A stretch of 64,000 nucleotides of DNA from Myrmaecium sp. VS I D KN 1 (taxonomy: Eukaryota > Ascomycota > Dothideomycetes > Valsariales > Valsariaceae), in assembly GCA_019775845.1 (NCBI GenBank), contig JADQAV010000020.1, forward strand, positions 186,001-250,000. The letters run 5' to 3'. Each line of letters starts with the position of its first letter. Position 1 is the first letter of the stretch. The position numbers and the translations under genes were made by a program. A model generated the notes under the pieces. That model saw nothing but the letters and a program-made list of their open reading frames with translations, was not told the DNA's origin and ran no database searches. Below are positions 55,421 through 64,000 of this stretch, piece by piece.

Positions 55421-56639
55421 TGATGATGTTTCCTGGGGGGCCGGGGGGAGCGGTCATTGTACGAAGAGCGCGCGGAAACGAGTGATGTGTGACGGTCATG
55501 GAAGTTATGGATATCTTTGCGAAATGAATACCCCCTAAATCGAGGAATGAATCGAAGTATGTATATATCACACAATCGTTATACCCCATATCCAGCATCT
55601 GCCGAATCCTTCCTCCTCCCAGCCGCGTCCGCATAAAAGGTATTGCGATATCTCTATCCTCTTCAAGTTAGCTTTCACACCTCAGGGAAGGTCCTCGGAA
55701 AGTCAAGTCTTTCCAAACATTGAATTTCGCGAATATTTATACATGGTGCAAAATCACATCCAAGACACAGCACGCCTCTCGACCTACCATAACAAGCTAC
55801 CCAAGCGCTCCGTTGTCAGCACAACGATGGTCCACGAGCATACGATAAACCGTCACTTTCGTTCGTAACACCGAGATCAGGCAGGTATAACTATGCATAG
55901 AGGAGGAAGAATGGAGCAAGAGAGGATTAAAAAGCATTACAGCTTTGTATTTAGAGAGAATGCTCAAGGAGGACGAAAGAAAATGAAAGCTAAGGGAAAA
56001 GAAAAGTCAACAGTCTGATATGCGATCCGTAGAGCGGAATGGTGCCTTGTGTCTCGTCCGCGGAGTGAGACTGGATCCAGGATCGAGAGGGGAAAGGAAC
56101 AGTGTATCTCTACAGCGAGAAGCGGAAGGGAGAGGAAATAGAGGGGGAGAGGGTTGGATGAAAGAGAAACATGCTCATAATATAAGATCCTACGCAAAGA
56201 CTTTGTCCCCTCTCAAAGTGTCGTTGTCTTTCCAGCAGAGAGAAAGAGAGAGAAAGGGGATGAGATTGTCCACATGAATCCAGTCCCAACATAAACAAAG
56301 AACCCTTGCAGTGTTAACTGTTAACGCCTCGGATGTTCCCTTTAGGTTGTGTAGTGTGCGGAAGAGGGGTGGAATCTCTAACACGCGGCGAGCTTCAATA
56401 GGCGGTGGATTGAGGTGATGTTTCAGCCGAAGAGAGTAAGAAAGCGTGTGCAGAACCCAAGACTCAGTACCGAAAATCCATTACCCCAGTGTAAAGAAAA
56501 AAACGACTCGAAGATGTGAGAGAGAAACAAAAGCACCACAGATCTGAGAAGTAAAGCCGCGAGACTGTAGGCTTTCGACTTTGGATACAGGCTTGGGTAT
56601 CAAATTGCCATACAGACGCCTGACGGTGTAAGCCCACGC
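55421..56639. other. Convergent 3' spacer, no gene seen
   Basis: 1.2 kb between the stop of the small membrane protein (+) and RHO1 (-). AT-rich at about 55500-55760, purine-rich at about 55900-56250. No coding signal. Confidence 0.55.
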
Positions 56640-57568
56640 TTACAAAACAACGCACTTCTTCTTGTCCTTCTTGCGGGTAAGGAGAGCTGCCCGTGTGGCG
56701 TGCTCGAAGACTTCTCTGACGCCCTCGTTCGTCTTGGCGGAACACTCGAGGTACTTCTGGGCACAGATCTTCTTGCGGACTTCCTCGGCCTTGACGAGAT
56801 TCTATTAGTGCAAGTCATGGAGGAAGGCATCGGGTCATGGCGTACCTGCTCAGGAGTAACAGGCTTTTGTGAAGTCTTGTGAAGCTCCTCAATGGTCTTC
56901 GGATCATAGCGAAGATCTTTCTTGCAGCCAACGAGGATGATGGGGAGTCCTTGACAGAAATGGAGGACTTCGGAAATCCACTAGTACCATGTGTTAGCCA
57001 CCCGCCGTTCCCCTGACGACACGCGTTGACAGTTACCTTCTCTTGGACGTTATCGAGGGAGTCGGGGGAGTCGATAGCAAAGCAAATCAGGATAACATGC
57101 GAGTCGGGGTACGAAAGGGGACGGAGACGATCGTAGTCTTCCTGTCCTGCAGTATCCCAGAGAGCCAACTCCACATGCTTTCCATCGACTTCGACATCGG
57201 CGACGTAGTTCTCGAACACGGTGGGGACATAGACCTTTAGGAGAAAGATGATCGTCAGCGACTTCCATCAGCCATGGGTGAAGTGTGATATAGTCTGCCG
57301 TGAGATAAGGGATCGCGACCGAGCAGGCTGACGCAGCCCCGGTGATTCAAAGCGATGAAGGCGGGCGGGTTGGGGAAGTGCTAACCTCAGGGAAGGTGCC
57401 CTTGGAGAAGACACTGCGAAAGAGTGATTGTCAGTATTACAGTACGATGGCGTGGGTGAAAGAGAAGCGTGTTGATGCTAAGGAGTGAAGGGGCACATAC
57501 ATCAGTAAACAGGTCTTTCCGCAAGCACCGTCGCCGACGATGACAAGTTTGCGTCTGATTTCCGCCAT
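56640..57568 (-). CDS. RHO1: Rho1 GTPase, 5 exons
   Basis: Exons 57568-57501, 57413-57386, 57234-57037, 56980-56846 and 56789-56640 give 192 aa. G1 is GDGACGKT (12-19), the effector loop [19 protein letters not shown]3 [17 protein letters not shown]5 ECSAKTNEG, and the C-terminal CVVL box calls for geranylgeranylation. Rho1 drives beta-1,3-glucan synthase and Pkc1 in cell-wall integrity and actin polarity, at the plasma membrane. Exon 2 is only 28 nt. For the last intron I chose the acceptor TCAAG (exon start 56789), which gives PEQAEEVRKK as in other Rho1 proteins and a proper branch-site distance. An upstream ATAG would add four residues. The long 5' region has G-rich repeats. Confidence 0.96.
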
Positions 57569-60425
57569 CGTAGAACAAGCAAATGTTGTAGAGAGATGTG
57601 TGCAAGGAGCCGTTTGGCGGATGGAGAGGCGTGTTGGCGGGTTGTGGCGACAAAGAGGGAGAGGTGTGTTGAGATGTAGTTGGTTTGGGCGGAGGGTGAG
57701 GTTGCGAAGGCGTGCACCGACCTCCTGGGAAGGGCGCTCAAGCTTTGTGCGGCTGTGTTGATTGACTACCAAGACTTGTGATTTCTGCCTGCGGCGACGC
57801 CGAGTCAACCAAGGAAACGCGCCTGTGCGAGCAAAGGAGGGATCAAGGAGACCTGGGCAGCACAGCGAACAGAGTATAGTCTGGATGCTGTACTTATCGA
57901 CGGGCTGAACGCGGTGAGCGAAGGGCGAAGGGCGAAAGGCGGAAGAGCGCAGGCGGAAGGGGGAACAGGGAAGGGGGAAGGGGGGGAAAGGCCGAGAGCA
58001 ACAGGGCAGAGGGCAACAGGGCAACAGGAGCACACAAGGCACCACCACCACATACGGAGTAAGGTACGTACTGTAGATACTGAATGGCTACATAGGTACC
58101 TACCACGGGATTTTATCGCGGTAATACTACTCCTCATTTTCCAAAAGGAAGTTCTATTACCGTAGACGTGAGGAAAATGGTAGTGGGTAGCCACCGGTAC
58201 CTAAGATACATACATGGTAAATATTAGTCCAAAACTTCAAATGTGCTGCAGACCCTGTCGGCTTTCCTTCTGTTGATTACTTTTTCCCTTTCCAGGAGGA
58301 GTTGCTTCTTCCTTGACCTGGGCAGGCGATCATGAACGACGGATGCCACGAAGCTGATGACCGTGAAAGTCACAATTACGATACATAGATCAAGTGCGCC
58401 CATGCCGCTCTCCTGTCACGAAACGAGTCACTCGACGTCCGTTCATAATATGTGCACAAGCGCGGGCTCCTCGCTGATTTGATCGGCTTGTGCCTGGCCC
58501 AGTTCCCTCGCGCTCCCTCGCCTCTCCTATCAACATGCAGCAGGCCTGTCAACCTCAAATCTTGTCCTGATGAAGGGACCACGAGTGACCACGTCTCGGC
58601 GCCACCCAGCTCGTCGGGAGTCTTCGCGAGACCGGCTCCTTCTATTTTTTTGTCCATACGCCCGTCAAGATGTGCCAGCATAGTAGATGCTGTACCTGAA
58701 AGTGCTTTTTGTTCCCTCCACAGCTTGCCCTCCGTGTAAGAAACTCTCGAGGCGGAGCGCAACTTGCACTTGCCTTCGCTGCTATGTCGAGTGATTCGAC
58801 GTCCAAATGGCTTCCAATCAGCACACGCAAGTTGATTCAGTAACACTGAGCCACAACGCCTCATCATGCACTTCAGCACGGTCTCTTGAGCCCCCTTCCC
58901 GCCGATTTTACTTCGCCCTAACCGCGCCGTCAAACCCGCGCTGTCAACACGCCTATGGAGCTAATTTCATTAGCATCCTTCTGCGCGAAGTTCACCTGTC
59001 TCCGAACACCGGGGTCAGCACTCCGTACAGCCTTTCAGCTGCTGAATAAATCCACTGCGGGTAGGACTCCTCGACCCAAACGGGAAGAATACTGGCGGTC
59101 AGGCATCATGCGGAAGAATCCGATTGGGAGCCCCGGGATTTCCAGACGCCACCTGAGCGCAGCAGAGCTCGCGTATTGGGAGGTGCGTAAGCTTCCTCGG
59201 TGCACTCCCAATCTTCAGTATGGAGTACTCCTGATCCATCCAGATCTCCTGTTTGTCCCGCTTATTCATATTTCTGTTGCTTTGTAGACATGTTCCCTCT
59301 TGCTTTTCGTACCCTATGATCCCTCCTGTACCAGGCAAATTCCAAGCACGTACCTGTGCTGATTGATCTAGTAGACCAGGAGTATCGATGGTTTTACCTA
59401 CTAAATTTAGCCTGATAGCCAAGAGGACGTGACGCTCTCTGCCCCGGTCCTTCGAATCGTCTATAAAGTATGATCGGTATTCGAATCTAATCTCATCCGT
59501 GCAGAAACGGAGAAAGGACAAAGGGAGTACTTCTTAGCGGTGCTGTTGACCGAGTTTGAGCGACGTCAAATCCTGAGCTTCGTTCCAAATCTTGATTCCG
59601 GGATATCTGATCTCTGTAAATGAAAGCCTGACAGAATGGAGTTATTTGGAGACATGCCATCCCATACTGAAAATACCTGGCGCCAAAGTCTAGTTAGATC
59701 ACACTTGAGCTTGCTTATCATTCGCATCGATTGCGGATGCAGCGCACTATACGTATGCGCCTAGCGGTCCAAACTGCTGGAAGGTTGCCTGTCATGGCTG
59801 AATTACAAGCCCGAAGACAACAGACGGTTGCTAAGTATGTTTTCGAAAACTACAGTGACCAGGGCGTGTAGACATTGTGTTTGCATCGTGTGAACTATTA
59901 TGTAGTATGCGGCAAGACCCCGGGGGATGGAGGGGGCATGTAGGTAAAGTCCAGGTACGTCACAGCAAGCTGACAAACCAGACCACCGCCACGTCCACCT
60001 TGAGGAGATAGTAGGTACGATGCAAATCCACATTACAATGAAGTCCAAGTAATGCTTCGTCTTCCCATCGCCTTTGAACCGTCCAAGGCATCCTCCGGGG
60101 TCTCACTAGTGGAATAACATAATAACTATCGAAGCTTCCAGTTTGGCGTTGTTCAGCCTAACAGCTGCCGCTTAGCGTGACGGGCCCGCAAAACGCGGAG
60201 GGCAGATTAGCGATAACTGTCTCTTGTCATCGGGAGCTGCGGTGCCTACAGTACATGTCAGTGGTACCTTGGCCGCCGGGTAGCAGCAACCTCACCGTCG
60301 GCACGGATTGCGCTGAGCTTCGTACAACCCCTACGGAGTCTCTCCCTTAGTCATACCCTGCAATACGCTTCTCCGTCCTAGCTGCAGCTTCGAGTTCCCG
60401 AAATACGCTCTTAAAGACTTCCAAA
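57569..60425. other. 2.9-kb divergent region upstream of RHO1 and UFD2, no gene seen
   Basis: The RHO1 side has a G/A-rich repetitive tract at about 57910-58030. TACGGAGTA lies at 58053. The middle (58,400-60,300) has scattered open frames up to about 185 codons with no domain or splice logic. The UFD2 side has no clear TATA box. Confidence 0.45.
57911..58030. repeat. G/A-rich tract with short tandem repeats upstream of RHO1
   Basis: GCGAAGG heptamers at about 57918-57938 run into GGAAGGGGGAACAGGGAAGG and further G4-G7 runs, then GCAACAGG units at about 58000-58028. At least four G runs of three or more lie close together on the + strand, which is the non-coding strand for RHO1. Confidence 0.7.
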
Positions 60426-63400
60426 ATGGCGGAGCCTCAGTCCGACGCGGACAAGGTAATAGCACACTCATCCAACTGTTCCTGAGTAACTGCTAATTCC
60501 ACTAGATACGCTTGAAGCGCCTTGCAAAGCTCGGGGGTCCGCAGCAGAACAGCGATTCCAACACGCCAGGGCGGTCAGACGCATCCACCCCAGCGCCGAG
60601 TCCAGGAGATAAAGCAAGGAATACACCGTCTGAACAAAGCCCTTCCTCGATCCTGGAAGGAACAGCTCCTTCCAACCCGTTTGCCCAGGTCATTCTACCG
60701 GACCAGACTGAGAATAAACCGCCTGCACGTAGCACTACAAGTACACCGACGTCGGTTCCGCAAAAGCGGGATGGTGAACCCGAGAATCGGCCCAAGGTGC
60801 GCCAGGTCACACAGGAATCTCCCGAATCTTGGGAGGATCGGATTCTACGAAGCATATTTAGGGTGTCTCTGGACCCTTCTGCCACCAAGGACGCTTTCGG
60901 TCACAGGTTATATTATCTCACTGGAGTAAGGAAGGACTTGGAAGAGGAGGGCGCCCCCATACGATTGACCACCAGCATCATCGACCAGGCGATCCTGGAA
61001 GCCGCGTCAAATACGCCTGACGGGAAACCTCTGGACTATCTACTCGGCTGTTGGAAGCGGGTCTCAAAACAGCTACGGGGCATGCGCGGTGGTACTGGAA
61101 ATGGGATAGAGGAACACCGGTACAATGTGGTTAAGGAAGCTCGCCGGCTATGCATGAGTTACTGCATTTTTGCAGTGACCATGCCGGACATGTTTGGCTT
61201 GGAGCCTTCCTTGGCCAATCCCCTGACACAGCATCTGCTTGTTGATCCGGACAATGATAGGGGTATCTGCCATGACTTCATAGCTGAAGCTGTCAACCGG
61301 TTTGGGGAAGATGAGAGCATCAAGGAAGCATTCATAGGTGCTGTGGAGCAACTCAGTGCAGACTTGGCCAAGTTGTCGATGAATGATAACTACAAACCTT
61401 ACGTGCTGGTGAGAATGAAAACAATCCCTCTCGATCACGACCCTGCTAATGGTATGTATCAGGCGCTACGCAACCTCGCGAGATACCCAGCCCTGGTAGC
61501 GGCTATTGCACAATCCCCCCGGTTCTTGCCAGATGGTGTTGCCGCTCAGAACATAGAGAAAGTCACATTGCTAGGCCCTTTCTTTCAGCTATCGCCCATG
61601 CAAGGCGAGGTGGCCCTGAATTATTTCTCCGGTGCCCAAGCGAGGGACCGCGCATACATTGCGAACTCGCAAAAGGCATTGCGTATGACTCTGCAAACCC
61701 ACCAAGATGAGCTCTTCGACCTAGCAAATTGCTTCATCCGGTGCAAAGATGCGAGGGAGAAGATGCTGGATTGGTTTGCTCTGACAGTGAATGCCAACCA
61801 TAAACGGAGGGCTATTCAGGTTGACCCAAAGACGGTCTCTTCAGACGGGTTCATGGTGAACGTGACGGTCGTTCTGGATCGACTTTGCGAGCCTTTCATG
61901 GACGCGACTTTTTCGAAGATTGACCGGATAGACATCAACTACCTTAGAAGGAGGCCTCGGGTATCCATTAAGGATGAAACCAAAATCAACGCAGACGAGC
62001 CTACTTCCGAACGCTTTTATTCGGAGACTGTGGGCGGAACTACGAACTTTATCACCGAGATCTTCTTCCTCACCGTTGCCGCTCATCACTATGGCATCGA
62101 GGCTGCTAACACAAAGTTAGTGCACCTTCAGCGTGATGTGAAGTGGCTGGAGCGGGAAATAGAGAAGTTTGAGTTGGAACGGCACAAGTATTCCCATAAT
62201 CCTGCCCAACTTGCGGCATTCGAACAACAGGTCAAGAAGTACAAAGCCGCAGCGGAGAAGAGTCACTGTGTTATCCACGCCACCCAGGGCGTGCTGCTCG
62301 ATGAGCTCACCCAAGCCCGATCGATGCAGTTGATGCGTTACGTCATTGTCTGGATTCTGCGGCTTGTCAACCCTGGAGTCAACTATCCGAAGGAGACTTT
62401 CGAGCTGCCCTTGAGTAAAGAGCAACCGGACTATTTCAAGTGTCTCCCGGAATATTTCCTTGAAGACATCGTGGACAACTTTAAGTTCATTACGAGAAAC
62501 ATGCCACAAATCATCACTTCAACACAATGCGAGGAACTGATTGCGATCTGCATTACTTTTCTCCGCAGTTCAGAGTACATCAAGAACCCCTATCTGAAAT
62601 CCGGTCTAGTCAAGATCCTTTTCCACGGCGTACTTCCGATATATGGTCGTGGAAAGGGTGTACTGGGAGATCTCCTATTTGGTTCCCCCTTCGCAAATAA
62701 ATACCTTCTGCATGCCCTTATGCAGTTTTATATCGAGGCTGAAAGTACTGGCACTCACAATCAGTTCTATGACAAGTTCAACATCCGTTATGAAATCTTC
62801 CAAGTAATCAAATGTGTATGGCCCAACCCCATATATCACGAGCACCTGGAAACAGAGTCTCGGTAAGTTTCCAACGTGCCAAACAAAGCTTGGTCATCGC
62901 TAACACATTACGCAGTGTGAACCTTGACTTCTTCGTCCAGTTCGTGAATCTTCTTCTCAACGATGTGACTTATGTCCTGGATGAGTCGTTTTCCGCGTTC
63001 AAAAACATTCATAACCTTTCTCGAGAACTCAAGAACCCCAACTCAGGTTTAAACCCAGAAGAGCGGCAAGCTAAGGAGGAAGCCCTGAAAGCGGCCCAAG
63101 GCAAAGCCAAGGGATACATGGATTTAACCAACGAAACGGTTGCCATGCTGAAGCTCTTCACCGAGAAGCTAGCCGATCCTTTCACCATGCCGGAGATCGT
63201 ACAGCGTCTGGCTGACATGTTGGACTACAATCTGGACGCTTTGGTCGGCCCCAAGAGTGCGAATCTCAAGGTCGAGAACCCGGAGGAATACGGCTGGAAC
63301 CCAAAAGCCATGCTTGCTGAGATCACGGACGTGTATCTCAATTTATCCAGCAAACCTAGTTTCCGGACAGCCATCGCGCGTGATGGACGCAGTTACAAGC

Positions 63401-63795
63401 CCGGGAACTTCACCAAGGCCCACGAAATCCTTGAAAAGTTCAAGCTCAAAAATCCAGAAGAGCTGGAGCGCTGGGACCAGCTGGCCGCGCAGGTAGCGGA
63501 AGCGAAGGCTGAAGATGAGCAGGACGAGGCGGACTGGGACGATGCGCCGGATGAGTTCGTCGATCCTATTCTTTCCACCATCATGGTGGATCCCGTCATC
63601 CTGCCCCTGTCACGGCAAACGGTGGATCGCAGCACGATCCGGAGCCACCTGCTGAGTGATCCAAAAGATCCCTTCAACCGTGCGCCCTTGAAGATCGAGG
63701 ATGTGATTCCGAATGATGAGCTCCGAGAACGAATCGAGAAGTGGAAGAGGGAGAAGCGGGAGGCGAGGACGAAGGCCGAAGACCAGGCTCAGGAA

Positions 63796-63828
<33 letters not shown>

Positions 63829-63858
63829 GACGGAGATGCTATGGATACTTCCGCTTGA
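60426..63858 (+). CDS. UFD2: Ubiquitin conjugation factor E4, Ufd2, 3 exons
   Basis: Exons 60426-60455, 60506-62862 and 62916-63858 give 1109 aa. Ufd2 lengthens ubiquitin chains on pre-ubiquitylated substrates and hands them to the proteasome, working with Cdc48. The Ser/Pro-rich N-terminus (about 1-95) is followed by the long helical Ufd2 core (about 110-990; SWEDRILRSIFRVSLDPSAT, YFSGAQARDRAYIANSQKAL, NFITEIFFLTVAAHHYGIEA, KSGLVKILFHGVLPIYGRGK). The C-terminal U-box (about 1005-1080) has DEFVDPILSTIMVDPVILPL and DPFNRAPLKIEDVIPNDELR. A Gln run (about 1091-1101) lies in the charged tail. The 10-codon first exon MAEPQSDADK is joined in phase 0 to IRLKRLAKLG, the usual start of the family. Confidence 0.95.
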
Positions 63859-64000
63859 AACGATCAGACAGGCCATCATTTAGTAGGTAGGGCTATGGGC
63901 CATCCCTGGACTGATGAGCGATGATGTAACGATGTGGTTGTTGGCTACATACATATCACGCCCCTTCCTCTATTTTGGTGTAGCATCAAAGGGAGTCGTG

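Noticed and set aside
27507-57568. Cell-wall integrity cluster (Mid2-like sensor, GPI10, RHO1)
   Set aside because: The genes are spread over 30 kb among unrelated housekeeping genes on both strands; co-location looks accidental.
59472-59485. TTCGAATC resembling a tRNA B box
   Set aside because: Flanking bases do not fit the B-box consensus and no cloverleaf or A box could be drawn around it.

Overview
This is a protein-coding stretch of a filamentous ascomycete genome (Pezizomycotina; Eurotiomycetes is my guess from gene content and style, not proven). The support is short introns of about 50-110 nt with GT..AG ends and CTNAC-like branch sites, pyrimidine-rich promoters, single-copy conserved genes on both strands, and families typical of moulds: a fungal voltage-gated proton channel, a Mid2-type wall sensor, a Pab2-type nuclear poly(A)-binding protein, Scy1, Hlj1, Gpi10 and a CaMKK/Ssp1-type kinase. 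I see no operons, CRISPR array, rRNA, tRNA, secondary-metabolite cluster or virus-derived element. All exon joins were made by eye from reading frame, splice consensus and family similarity.

Layout. 0-6.5 kb: 3' end of an Rpn4-like C2H2 factor (+), an aldo-keto reductase (-), nuclear poly(A)-binding protein Pab2 (-) and a proton channel Hv1 (+). 6.5-7.1 kb: a 3'-3' spacer holding two inverted telomere-type repeats. 7.1-16.3 kb: a very large PHD-finger protein (-) and the Scy1 pseudokinase (+). 16.8-25 kb: nucleoporin Ndc1 (-), syntaxin Pep12 (+), a phosphopantothenoylcysteine decarboxylase-like flavoprotein (+), mevalonate diphosphate decarboxylase Erg19 (-) and cytochrome c haem lyase (+). 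The Erg19/haem lyase divergent promoter carries a complete 237-bp MITE-like element. 25-35 kb: a Ser/Gly-repeat secreted protein (-), a Mid2-like wall-stress sensor (-), a PQ-loop vacuolar amino-acid transporter-like protein (+) and a Siw14-like phosphatase (-). 35-42.3 kb: an assembly gap, a disordered hypothetical protein (+) and the GPI mannosyltransferase Gpi10 (-). 42.3-46.7 kb is the longest gene-free stretch, with a second assembly gap. 46.7-64 kb: a 1424-aa CaMKK/AMPK-kinase-kinase-type kinase (+), the ER J-protein Hlj1 (-), a small membrane protein of unknown function (+), Rho1 GTPase (-) and the E4 ubiquitin ligase Ufd2 (+).

The genes look like an ordinary chromosomal arm rather than a cluster. 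Themes recur: membrane traffic (Scy1, Pep12), ER quality control and ubiquitin (Hlj1, Ufd2, Rpn4-like factor), and the cell wall (Mid2-like sensor, Rho1, Gpi10). Nothing in the layout shows that they are co-regulated. The best leads for novelty are the MITE-like element, the inverted telomeric repeats, the architecture of the 1653-aa PHD protein, the minisatellite-built secreted protein and an unexplained intergenic 9-mer.
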